DNA of 64,000 nucleotides from Rhizobium sp. 007 (GTDB lineage Bacteria > Pseudomonadota > Alphaproteobacteria > Rhizobiales > Rhizobiaceae), in NCBI RefSeq assembly GCF_015353075.1, contig NZ_CP064189.1:62001-126000 (forward strand). The letters are read 5' to 3'. Every line of letters begins with the position of its first letter. Positions within the stretch are counted from its first letter, which is position 1. The translations under genes were made by a program, and so were the position numbers. A model generated the notes under the pieces. The model searched no databases, was not told the DNA's origin, and worked only from the letters and a program-made list of their open reading frames with translations. This document shows, piece by piece, positions 17,685-24,860 of this stretch.

Positions 17685-18080
17685 ATCGCCGAACTGGGTG
17701 CGGTGTTTCTCGCGGCTGACCTCGGCATCGTTCCGGAAATGGAGCCGCGCCCGGACCATGCGAGCTATCTCGCATCATGGCTTTCGGTGCTGAAGAACGA
17801 CAAGCGCTTCATATTTCAGGCGGCCGCTCAGGCGCAGCGCGCCGTTGCCTACTTGCACGGTCTAGGCATCGTTTCAGGAGCGCATGCCGACTGCGTCGGA
17901 AACGGTCGCGTCCCCTTTGGGGCCGCGGGTCTCTTCTCTCTGACGTCCTATTCTACTCCAAAATCCGGCGTCAAGGACGGCGCGGTCTCCCCCAATTTTG
18001 CCGCAAGCGACAAAATCGGTTCCCCCGCTTGCAAGCCGCGTTCCGCGGTCCTTGACCCCTCTTTGCCAGGGGGTGGCTGA
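17685..18080 (+). pseudogene. ardC: ardC antirestriction gene, 3' part (interrupted)
   Basis: From the ATCGCC repeat the frame reads IAELGAVFLAADLGIVPEME, then PRPDHASYLASWLSVLKNDK and QAAAQAQRAVAYLHGLG, the usual C-terminal domain of ArdC. It is in the same phase as the 5' part at 9,127-9,852. Beyond LHGLG (about 17,880) the open frame continues into what looks like the non-coding leader of the next gene, so the original stop seems lost and the last ~65 codons are probably not native. Confidence 0.8.
17985..18075 (+). promoter_or_regulatory. Structured leader, copy A
   Basis: CCAATTTTG (17,992-18,000) and CAAAATCGG (18,011-18,019) form a hairpin with one mismatch. Then comes TTCCCCCGC, a GC-rich stretch and GTCCTTGACCCC. 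The gene start with its AGGAG site follows within ~50 bp (ATG 18,110). The same order occurs at about 22,690-22,790 and 23,780-23,870. Confidence 0.55.
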
Positions 18081-18109
18081 TCTCCGTCAACGATGAAGGA
18101 GATCACATT

Positions 18110-18589
18110 ATGACATCCAACGATAGCCTCATGCTCTACGCCAAACTTGCCGGCTTCCGGCTCATCGTCCTCGCAAACCGCCTCTGCTGCGACAGCGATT
18201 TCGACCGGGAACTCCATGATCGGCGGATCGACGGACTCCAGGCAGCTATCGATAGGCTTCGGATCATTATGGAATTGGAACGGCGACTTCTGGCCAACGA
18301 CGAGTTCGCCGCCTTCCAGCTGGAGGGCGAGACTGAGATATTCGGGCGCTTCGCAATCGATTTGTTGGACGACGTCGAGATCGACCACGAGACGCATGAA
18401 TATCGCATCAATGACGGAGGCTGGATCAACGTCTTGGCGGTCGATGATAGCGGTGTCTCTGTCGATTATCCGGAACTGGTCTCTTTGACCAATGTGGAGC
18501 TCGGGTCACTGGCGCCAATTATCGCCGTGGGCGAAGCCCGTTTCCTCGATCCGAACGACGACGTGCAGGATGCGCATCGGCCGAAATGA
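18110..18589 (+). CDS. Conserved hypothetical plasmid protein
   Basis: This 159-aa acidic protein (SNDSLMLYAKLAGFRLIVLA, RLRIIMELERRLLANDEFAA, IDHETHEYRINDGGWINVLA) is predicted cytosolic and mixed alpha/beta. The ATG at 18,110 has AAGGAG at the proper distance and follows the structured leader. It overlaps the next small gene by ATGA. I do not recognise a domain. Confidence 0.5.
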   Translation: MTSNDSLMLYAKLAGFRLIVLANRLCCDSDFDRELHDRRIDGLQAAIDRLRIIMELERRLLANDEFAAFQLEGETEIFGRFAIDLLDDVEIDHETHEYRINDGGWINVLAVDDSGVSVDYPELVSLTNVELGSLAPIIAVGEARFLDPNDDVQDAHRPK

Positions 18590-18726
18590 GCCGTCGCCAG
18601 CAGCGAGACAAGCTCGTCATTCTGACCGCAGAGGAATACCACAAGCTCATCGGTCGTTCCCACCGTTGCATACGGCTTGATGGATGCTCCAGAAGACATC
18701 ATATTATCGAGGCCGACAATGCTTGA
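18586..18726 (+). CDS. Very small protein, possible antitoxin
   Basis: A 46-aa product begins MSRRQQRDKLVILTAEEYHK and ends at a TGA at 18,724-18,726. Its ATG overlaps the preceding stop and its end overlaps the start of the PemK-like gene. KLVILTAEEYHKLIG is similar to the central strand-helix of Phd/YefM antitoxins (pattern VVVLSxEEYxxL). Its place directly before a toxin-like gene fits an antitoxin, but it is short and the call is tentative. Confidence 0.45.
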   Translation: MSRRQQRDKLVILTAEEYHKLIGRSHRCIRLDGCSRRHHIIEADNA

Positions 18727-19117
18727 GCCAGGGCAGATTGTCCGCTTCTTCTACCTCTCGAAGCGCCAAGCGACGACGGGCGAAGAGTCCGGCCGCAAGG
18801 CGAGACCCGTGTGCGTCGTCGTTCGCGCCACGGCGGTGCTGCCCGGGACTGTGTTTCTGTCTCCCATCATATCACAACAGCCCGACACGGAGCGGCTTTC
18901 TCTTGCGATCAGCCAAATAGAATGCCGTCGCGCAGGGCTGGATTTTCCGTGCTGGCTCATTCTCGACGAGTACAATCGGATTGAACTCGACAAGGCATTT
19001 GACTTCGAATCGACCGCGCCGCTTGGCAGTTTTAGTCCTGCCTTCCTCAAGAAAATCGCACTGACTGTCAAAAATGCCGCCGCAGCCCGAAGGCTCGCTG
19101 GTATCACGCGCTCCTGA
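18719..19117 (+). CDS. PemK/MazF-like toxin
   Basis: This 132-aa protein starts at the ATG at 18,719, inside the end of the upstream small gene. MLEPGQIVRFFYLSKRQATT, SGRKARPVCVVVRATAVLPG, TVFLSPIISQQPDTERLSLA and CWLILDEYNRIELDKAFDFE follow the strand order of the PemK-like SH3-barrel proteins related to MazF ribonucleases. The usual R-P (KARPVCVVV) and S/T (LSPI) positions of the fold are present. It is probably a type II toxin or a derived non-toxic relative; the upstream 46-aa gene is its likely partner. Confidence 0.6.
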   Translation: MLEPGQIVRFFYLSKRQATTGEESGRKARPVCVVVRATAVLPGTVFLSPIISQQPDTERLSLAISQIECRRAGLDFPCWLILDEYNRIELDKAFDFESTAPLGSFSPAFLKKIALTVKNAAAARRLAGITRS

Positions 19118-19554
19118 TGCTTGACGCCATGCCTCATGGGCTGAGGGGATGGCGCGCGCGACTTGCAGCCTCGATGCTGACGCGCCTGGGTCTGCTATTG
19201 TCGGTCCCTTCAATCTTTGCGCAAGGCACGCCCACCGCGGTCTCGATGGGGCATGTCTGACCGGAGAACGCCTCGCGCTGCTCGGCTCGATCGTCCTCCC
19301 GCAACGGCCGGCTCGTTTTCTTCCCCTGACGGCGACCACCCCACGTGACAGGTCACGCGGGGGCCCCGGATCGCCCTCATTCCTCGCGAAGCAAGAAAGC
19401 CTCGGCCCATGGCCGTCCTCCACTTCGTTGCGGCCCTACGGGTGCGGGCCGATCGTCCCCGGTTTGATCGACAGCCATCGAGATCCTATGAGTAATGGCG
19501 GCGATCTGTTCTGATCTGGTTGACGTCAATGCCGTTGCGGAAAGGAGCAGGACG
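19118..19554 (+). other. Non-coding region with a second leader type and the left flank of an IS110 element
   Basis: No product is recognisable in these ~440 bp. CATTCCTCGCGAAGCAA at 19,378-19,394, preceded by TTCCCCTGACGG, matches CATTCCTCGCGAGGCAA at 21,118-21,134 before the first DUF736 gene. IS110-family elements lack long terminal repeats and use a structured bridge RNA coded in their non-coding end, so part of this gap may hold that RNA. The exact IS border cannot be seen by eye. Confidence 0.4.
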
Positions 19555-20709
19555 ATGTCGCAAGATGGTGCTCATGCAGCAGGTACTCCTCAAAGGGAAC
19601 TCGGGGCGATTTTCGTTTCGATCGAATTGAGCAAGAAAACCTGGCTACTGACGTCGATGTCACCGGGCGCCGGTGAGAAGATGTCTCGCCACATTATTAC
19701 CGGAGGCGACGTCGCCGCTCTATTTGCCCAACTCATTGTACTGCGTCGAAAGGCATCCGACCGAACCGGCCGCGAATATCCATTCGTCATCATCCAAGAA
19801 GCTGGTCTCGATGGGTTTTGGGTCCACCGGGCGCTGACCGCAGAAGGCTATGAGAGCCATGTTGTTGACGCGGCCTCTATTGCCACATCACGGCGCAAGC
19901 GGCGGGTGAAGACCGATAGGCTAGACGGCGAGACTTTGATCCGAACGCTGCTCGCTTTCAAACGGGGAGAGCCGCGAGTCTGCTCGATGTTGCGGGTGCC
20001 GGCCCCCGATGAAGAAGATCGCCGTCGCATCGTCCGAGAGCGGAAAGTTCTGATGGAAGAGCGTATCCGACATAGCAACCGTATCAAGGGTCTGCTCTTC
20101 TCCCAGGGCATCACGGGCTACGATCCCCTGCGACGTGATCGCCATGAGCAGCTGGAGACCCTTCGTACGGGGGATGGACGGGCTCTGCCGCTACACATGA
20201 AGCAGCAGGTTCTGCGCGAGCTGGCCCGAATGGAGCTGCTCATCGACCAGATCAAAGATGTCGAGGCAGAGCGCGACGACATGCTTGCGGAGGAACGGAA
20301 ATCTGCTCGCGAAGTGGTGTTGCTGTCGAAGGTCGTTGGTATCGGGCCTGAGTTTGCTGCGGTTCTCTGGGGTGAGGGCTTGTTCCGACGCTTCGACAAT
20401 CGGCGACAGGTCGCCGCGTACGCAGGGCTAGCACCGACGCCTTGGCAGAGCGGATCGATTGATCGGGAACAAGGGATCGGCAAGTCCGGGAATCCTCGGC
20501 TTCGTTCGACCCTGTTGGAAATGGCCTGGCTTTGGTTAAGGCATCAGCCAGCATCAACGCTCAGTCGTTGGTTCAATGAACGGGTCGCGCAAAATGGCGG
20601 CCGCTTCAAGAAGGTGATGATCACGGCACTGGCGCGCAAGCTGGTTGTGGCGTTGTGGAAGTATGCCAGCGCGGGCGTCGTGATCCAGGGCGCGGTGGTC
20701 AGACCGTGA
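19555..20709 (+). CDS. IS110-family transposase (complete)
   Basis: This 384-aa recombinase starts at the ATG at 19,555 with AGGAG. The N-terminal DEDD (RuvC-like) domain starts IFVSIELSKKTWLL, where the first acidic residue is Glu rather than Asp, and includes VVDAASIATSRRKRRVKTDR. The C-terminal transposase domain has VVGIGPEFAAVLWGEG, AAYAGLAPTPWQSGSIDREQ and GIGKSGNPRLRSTLLEMAWL with the Ser-containing GKSGN region. This enzyme class inserts DNA guided by a bridge RNA. The gene is intact and may be active. Confidence 0.85.
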   Translation: MSQDGAHAAGTPQRELGAIFVSIELSKKTWLLTSMSPGAGEKMSRHIITGGDVAALFAQLIVLRRKASDRTGREYPFVIIQEAGLDGFWVHRALTAEGYESHVVDAASIATSRRKRRVKTDRLDGETLIRTLLAFKRGEPRVCSMLRVPAPDEEDRRRIVRERKVLMEERIRHSNRIKGLLFSQGITGYDPLRRDRHEQLETLRTGDGRALPLHMKQQVLRELARMELLIDQIKDVEAERDDMLAEERKSAREVVLLSKVVGIGPEFAAVLWGEGLFRRFDNRRQVAAYAGLAPTPWQSGSIDREQGIGKSGNPRLRSTLLEMAWLWLRHQPASTLSRWFNERVAQNGGRFKKVMITALARKLVVALWKYASAGVVIQGAVVRP

Positions 20710-21263
20710 CCATCTAAGCGCATACCAGTTCGGCACCGGCCTGATCAGCCTCGCCGGAACCAGGTGGACGACCGAATTGCGGCCTGGCTTCAAACGCCGT
20801 CATCGAGAATGGTCTCGTCCTCCTGAGCCCTAGCCGCCGCAGGCGGGATTGTGGTGCGGCCGTTGGAACGGCGACCGGATATGAGGTTGATACGTGCAGG
20901 GCGCGGATCAAGGAACGGGCTCAGACCGCAGGTTCAAAAGGCGAACTCCGATGCGCCACCAGTGCCGGCTCATGGTTGGAAGACCGTTGCCAACACCGTT
21001 CTCGCGAGACCGGTGTCCGGAAGCCGTCCCTTACGACCTCTCTTCAGGCGGGTCTGACGCCAATCTGTCCTGATCCTGCAACGGCTTCGCCGAACTTCTT
21101 CCCCTGCGGCTTCGCCGCATTCCTCGCGAGGCAACAAGTCCGGCTTTCGCCGTCCTGCGCTGGCGCTGCGGTCCCGATGGGATGCAGTCGGCCCGATCGG
21201 CGCCTCACGACCGCTATCGAGGCCGCAAGGGACGGCTTCGGCAACCCAGTAAGGAGAACGACA
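20710..21263 (+). other. Non-coding region downstream of IS110 and upstream of DUF736 gene
   Basis: The first ~200 bp (20,710-20,900) probably hold the right flank of the IS110 element. From about 21,090 the sequence is the GC-rich leader of the DUF736 gene, with TTCTTCCCCTGCGG, CATTCCTCGCGAGGCAA (21,118-21,134) and several short self-pairing GC stretches. No coding frame is convincing. Confidence 0.4.
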
Positions 21264-21587
21264 ATGGCTACCATCGGAACCTTCCAACAATCCGGCAACG
21301 ACTTCAGCGGCGAGATCGTCACACTTTCGCTCCAGACCAAAAACGTCCGCATCGTTTCCGATACGCGCTCCAGCGGCGAAAACGCTCCCAGCCACCGCGT
21401 CTTCGTCGGCCGCATCGAGATCGGAGCCGCCTGGTCCAAGCAGTCCAATGAAGGCCGCAGCTACCTCGGTCTCAAACTCGACGATCCGAGCTTCACCGCT
21501 CCGCTCTACGCCAATCTGGTCGAAGACGAGGATGGCAAGGGCTTCAGCCTGATCTGGTCGCGGCCGAACCGCCGGTCTGGCGACTGA
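21264..21587 (+). CDS. DUF736 family protein 1
   Basis: This 107-aa protein reads MATIGTFQQSGNDFSGEIVT, then RIEIGAAWSKQSNEGRSYLG and LKLDDPSFTAPLYANLVEDE, ending LIWSRPNRRSGD. This is the DUF736 signature found on many rhizobial and other alphaproteobacterial plasmids next to antirestriction and transfer genes. AAGGAG precedes the ATG. The biochemical role is unknown; the context with ArdC suggests a function in plasmid establishment. Confidence 0.8.
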   Translation: MATIGTFQQSGNDFSGEIVTLSLQTKNVRIVSDTRSSGENAPSHRVFVGRIEIGAAWSKQSNEGRSYLGLKLDDPSFTAPLYANLVEDEDGKGFSLIWSRPNRRSGD

Positions 21588-21598
21588 CTGATCACGAT

Positions 21599-21624
21599 GT
21601 GACGCCCCGCACCAGGGGCGTCAC
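21599..21624 (+). terminator. Perfect 10-bp hairpin after DUF736 gene 1
   Basis: GTGACGCCCC (21,599-21,608) pairs with GGGGCGTCAC (21,615-21,624) around a 6-nt loop. There is no T-run, so it may be an attenuator or RNA-stability element rather than a standard terminator. Confidence 0.5.
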
Positions 21625-21724
21625 GAAAACCCGCCACCCGCGGCTCGAAACAGAAGCTTGACGAGTGGCTCCTCATATGAGGCCGCGATGGGCGCGGCCC
21701 GAGCAACGGAAAAGGAATACGACA

Positions 21725-22036
21725 ATGGCAACCATCGGCTCTTTCACCGCCTCGAACGACGGCTTTACCGGCACCATCAAGACCCTCAACCTCAACGTCA
21801 AGGCGAAGATCGTCAGGGTCGAACGCTCCTCCGAAGACGCCCCGGACTTCCGGGTCCTGGCCGGTAATGTCGAGTTCGGTGCCGGCTGGCAGAAACAGGC
21901 CCGCGAAACCGAGCGCGACTACATCTCGGTCAAGCTCGACGATCCGAGCTTCCCAGCTCCGATCTACGCGACGCTGACCGAAGTCCAGGGCCAGGAAGGC
22001 CTCCAGCTCATCTGGTCGCGCAACACGCGCCGATGA
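21725..22036 (+). CDS. DUF736 family protein 2
   Basis: This 103-aa paralogue of the preceding gene reads [40 protein letters not shown] and [20 protein letters not shown], ending LIWSRNTRR. The start ATG at 21,725 has AAGGA at -14. The two copies share the fold and the closing motif but differ in the middle, so this is an old duplication. It ends just before a strong terminator shared with the convergent HU gene. Confidence 0.8.
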   Translation: MATIGSFTASNDGFTGTIKTLNLNVKAKIVRVERSSEDAPDFRVLAGNVEFGAGWQKQARETERDYISVKLDDPSFPAPIYATLTEVQGQEGLQLIWSRNTRR

Positions 22037-22047
22037 ACGGAACCAGA

Positions 22048-22077
22048 AAGCCCCGCGAAATCAAGCGGGGCTTTTCT
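22048..22077. terminator. Bidirectional terminator between DUF736 and HU genes
   Basis: AAGCCCCGC (22,048-22,056) pairs with GCGGGGCTT (22,065-22,073), followed by TTTTCTT on the plus strand. The convergent HU gene ends at 22,083, so the hairpin can stop both transcripts. Confidence 0.85.
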
Positions 22078-22082
22078 TAATG

Positions 22083-22361
22083 TCACTTGCTGAGTGCATC
22101 CTTCAGCGCCTTGGCCGGCGCAAAGGTGAGCTTCTTGGCGGCGGCGACCTTGATGGTCGCGCCGGTCGCCGGATTGCGCGCTTCGCGCTCGGGCGTCGCT
22201 TTCACCTTGAACTTGCCGAAGCCGGGCAGCGACGTTTCGTTGCCGGCAACTGCCGCCTCGGTAATCGAAGCGACAACCGCTTCGACGATAGCTTTGCCTT
22301 GAACCTTGGTCAGGCCATGTTCCGCGGCGATCTTGTCGGCGATTTCGTTCGTAGTGGTCAT
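22083..22361 (-). CDS. hup: HU-family DNA-binding protein
   Basis: This 92-aa protein matches HU/IHF: MTTTNEIADKIAAEHGLTKV, GNETSLPGFGKFKVKATPER and EARNPATGATIKVAAAKKLT, with the conserved PGFGKF and RNPATG motifs of the DNA-bending arm. It compacts DNA without sequence specificity. A plasmid-coded HU may reduce the burden of plasmid DNA on host chromatin or help replication or transfer. It is transcribed on its own, opposite to the DUF736 genes. Confidence 0.9.
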   Translation of the reverse strand: MTTTNEIADKIAAEHGLTKVQGKAIVEAVVASITEAAVAGNETSLPGFGKFKVKATPEREARNPATGATIKVAAAKKLTFAPAKALKDALSK

Positions 22362-22843
22362 CTTGGGCTCCGCATCTTCATTGAGACCGGAATCACTGCC
22401 AGTTCATTAAGTTGCTGTCATGGGGGCGGTATGGAATCGGAGGCGCCTACGAGGGGATTTCCACAGAATGTGCGGGGTCTATAACCCCGATTGCGCTTCT
22501 GTATGGTGAGGTCAGGGAACGTATTGGGCTCGCCCCGTCCAAAAGAGGACTCGGTCGACGATCTGAAACTGTCGCTTGACCCGATTTTCTCTCGTTGCGC
22601 GGAAACCCTTCATGGTGCCCCAAGAGACCAAACCTGTCTGCTTAGGACAGCGATTGTGCCGTGAGGGAAAAAGCCGCCTCAAGGTCGTGCGGCCCCTCCA
22701 ATTTTGCCTCCGCTACGTTTCACTGCGCTCCGACAAAATCGGTTCCTCCGCGCGCCGGCTCCGCCGGTCGCTACGCGAACCTTGACCCGACTTCTCCCCT
22801 CAGGGCCGCGATCGTCATCTTTCACATCATCAAGGAGACAAAG
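22362..22843 (+). promoter_or_regulatory. HU promoter side and structured leader, copy B
   Basis: The left part must carry the promoter of the minus-strand HU gene. The right part has the leader: GGCCCCTCC, CCAATTTTG (22,698-22,706), CAAAATCGG (22,734-22,742), TTCCTCCGCGCG and AACCTTGACCC (about 22,778-22,788). AAGGAG and the ATG of the 54-aa gene follow at 22,844. Layout as in copy A. Confidence 0.55.
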
Positions 22844-23008
22844 ATGACCATCGAACAGCACGTCGAGGAACTGCGCGCCGAACTCCGCAACGCATCGACC
22901 CTTGAAGAACGCCGAACGATCGAGGCTGAGCTCGACGTGGCGATCGCCGAACGCGAGATCTGCTGGGCCGAACTCGACGGCCGCATCGATGCTGAGCCGC
23001 CCTTCTAG
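22844..23008 (+). CDS. Small helical plasmid protein
   Basis: A 54-aa product (MTIEQHVEELRAELRNASTL, EERRTIEAELDVAIAEREIC, ending DGRIDAEPPF) is almost wholly helical and acidic. AAGGAGACAAAG precedes the ATG, and it follows the copy B leader. From memory similar ~55-aa proteins ending DAEPPF occur on rhizobial plasmids, function unknown. Confidence 0.6.
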   Translation: MTIEQHVEELRAELRNASTLEERRTIEAELDVAIAEREICWAELDGRIDAEPPF

Positions 23009-23175
23009 GCGTCTTTTCGCCAAACTGCCGAGCGCCAAAATCCTCTGAAACGATCAGGTTCGTCCGATCGCGCCACAATTTATCACTGCCACATCTTTCG
23101 GTGTCAGGCCTTTAGCGACTTTGCAGTCTGGCCGCCGCGACCCAACACGTCACCTCAAAGATTTCAGTCTCGGGT

Positions 23176-23517
23176 TTAGGCGATGCTCTCTGCTGGCGAG
23201 CGCGGTTTAGGCCTGTACCCGCGCGAGCGCTTCTGTCTGAGAACGTCCAGGAAGAGCGCGACCGCTTCCTCCTCGTGCGTGAAATGATGCGCCAGACTCT
23301 GACCTCCCGCACCGATGCGCCCCCAGCGACGAATAAGGCACGCCTCCCCGAACAGCGTCGGCTCGATCGACATAGCATAATAGCGGGCCATGTTTTTCGT
23401 GGCGTCCGTGCGTTCGACATACAGCTGATAAGGTTGTGCAAGCATGCCGGCAGGATTGCGCACAGCGGATTCCGAGTCCAACGAGATATTTGAATCGGTC
23501 GGTCGCGATTGATTCAT
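23176..23517 (-). CDS. WGR-domain protein
   Basis: This 113-aa protein has a WGR domain (QLYVERTDATKNMARYYAMS, ACLIRRWGRIGAGGQSLAHH, FTHEEEAVALFLDVLRQKRS) covering most of the chain, with the defining W-G-R in RRWGRIG. WGR domains bind nucleic acid in PARP1-3 and in the bacterial MolR family; short stand-alone versions are common on rhizobial plasmids. The start could be further upstream (23,547 or 23,634); ATG 23,517 is chosen as closest to the domain. Confidence 0.7.
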   Translation of the reverse strand: MNQSRPTDSNISLDSESAVRNPAGMLAQPYQLYVERTDATKNMARYYAMSIEPTLFGEACLIRRWGRIGAGGQSLAHHFTHEEEAVALFLDVLRQKRSRGYRPKPRSPAESIA

Positions 23518-23783
23518 GACGATGATGGGTTGTCGGACACGCGGCATGATTTGGACGAGCCGCCTGCGGCGGACGGTGCTATTCGCTATTGCTCGCCCAG
23601 TCGGGTGACGGCCCTCTCGCAGTCGCGGCACCATGGGTGCGCATAAAGCGACCTCAGCAAGTCAGGAGAGGTTCATTCGCCGGCCGAACCGGGAGTGGGC
23701 ACGACGCCTCCGGCGTCGTGGGCTCTTCATCTGACCTCCCATTTTGCACCCGCCACTCCTGCGTTAAGGACTGCGCGGCCCAT

Positions 23784-23875
23784 CCAATTTTCCAGCCGAC
23801 GTCCGTTTGGACGCCACCAGAAAATCGGCTCCTCCGCTTGCCGCCGCTGGCGGTCGTGATGCGATCCCTGACCCC
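23784..23875 (+). promoter_or_regulatory. Structured leader, copy C
   Basis: CCAATTTT (23,784-23,791) and AAAATCGG (23,821-23,828) surround a GC-rich loop. CTCCTCCGC and GATCCCTGACCCC (about 23,860) follow, as in copies A and B. The gene after it has no clear start codon. Confidence 0.5.
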
Positions 23876-24578
23876 TCGCGCTTACGGTGCGGCCCTCCTT
23901 CGGTCAGAGAACGAATATATCGACGGTGGCAGCCCGGAATACTGGCGACAGCGGACTGAGGGTGTCCGCCTCATTCGCGAGGCGGACAGGGCACTGGCAC
24001 GTGTCGAGAGAGCGCCCATGTACATCTCCGGCGGCTATGACGAGGACGGCGATGTGATCCCCTTCGAGAACCTGGGTCCATGGGATGCGAGGGACGCGGC
24101 GATCCGCGCCATCGAGGCAGACGAGACGGCCGTCGACATCCTCGTCGCCCTGCGCCGGGCACACTTCGGCCTATGGCGCATCAACGCAGTGATGGGCGAA
24201 CTCGAATTGGCCGAAGCCGATCACGCGGAGACCCCCCAGATCAATCCGCTCCTGGAACCTCCAACTCTCCCTGTGGTGCAGGTCGAGACCCGCCCGGCCT
24301 TTCGGGCCGTTAGGCGGACGCTGCCGCGACTTCCCCAAACAAGACGGAAAGGACGTGCACCTTGCGCTGCGCCCTCATGCTTCGGGCGTCCGCTCCAGGT
24401 GCACGTCCTTTCCTGCGGTGCGCGAGCCGTCTCATCGTTCGGATGTCATCGATGCCCGCTCCCTCCGGTCCCGGACATCCCGACACCTCACGACGACGGC
24501 TCGCTTCAGCATCTCTCACCAAACCGGTCTGGCCAGCGTGCTGGTGCTTCGGCGCGATCACAGACACATGGCCTGTGA
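23859..24578 (+). CDS. Uncertain ORF, probably a degraded gene in its first part
   Basis: Between about 23,900 and 24,300 the frame looks coding (NEYIDGGSPEYWRQRTEGVR, APMYISGGYDEDGDVIPFEN, RRAHFGLWRINAVMGELELA). The only upstream ATG (23,859) lies in the leader copy, and the next is internal (24,018). Beyond 24,345 the frame runs into an inverted-repeat region and is unlikely to be protein. The gene is either read from a weak start or broken at both ends. No domain recognised. Confidence 0.3.
   Translation: MRSLTPRAYGAALLRSENEYIDGGSPEYWRQRTEGVRLIREADRALARVERAPMYISGGYDEDGDVIPFENLGPWDARDAAIRAIEADETAVDILVALRRAHFGLWRINAVMGELELAEADHAETPQINPLLEPPTLPVVQVETRPAFRAVRRTLPRLPQTRRKGRAPCAAPSCFGRPLQVHVLSCGARAVSSFGCHRCPLPPVPDIPTPHDDGSLQHLSPNRSGQRAGASARSQTHGL
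24346..24413. repeat. Perfect 17-bp inverted repeat with 34-nt spacer
   Basis: GGAAAGGACGTGCACCT at 24,346-24,362 is the exact reverse complement of 24,397-24,413. It opens a ~1 kb non-coding stretch of unusual structure. Confidence 0.85.
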
Positions 24579-24656
24579 TCGCTGTTGCTTTGTCTGACGA
24601 CTCGCAACAGCATTGGCGCCTCGGGCACGCTGGCCAGACCCGGTTTGGTGAGAGAT
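24511..24656. repeat. Nested inverted repeat (31/32-bp outer arms, two inner hairpins)
   Basis: The outer arms at 24,511-24,541 (start ATCTCTCACCAAACC) and 24,625-24,656 pair along their whole length with a single one-base bulge. Between them are two perfect hairpins: GCGATCACAG (24,554-24,563) with CTGTGATCGC (24,573-24,582), and GCTGTTGC (24,581-24,588) with GCAACAGC (24,604-24,611). As single-stranded DNA or RNA the whole 146 nt would fold into a cross with a long stem and two inner arms. Confidence 0.85.
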
Positions 24657-24665
24657 GGCAGGATA

Positions 24666-24687
24666 GGCTAATGGTATACCATTAGCC
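24666..24687. repeat. Perfect 22-bp palindrome
   Basis: The half-site GGCTAATGGTA is followed at once by its reverse complement, with no spacer. It lies 10 bp to the right of the nested inverted repeat and could be an operator or a nicking or replication signal. Confidence 0.85.
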
Positions 24688-24860
24688 GTTTCGCCCGGGG
24701 GGGGCGATCGTCGCAAAGGCGAGCGAGGGCTTCAGCGATCTTTCATTTTGTCGAGCTGGGTACGAAACAAGGCCGCGAGGGATAGACGTCGGGCCGGTAG
24801 GAGGGGTTGAGGCTGGGCGACCGCTTTCGTGGAGCGGGGAGCTTCCAGCCGCCGGGAGAT

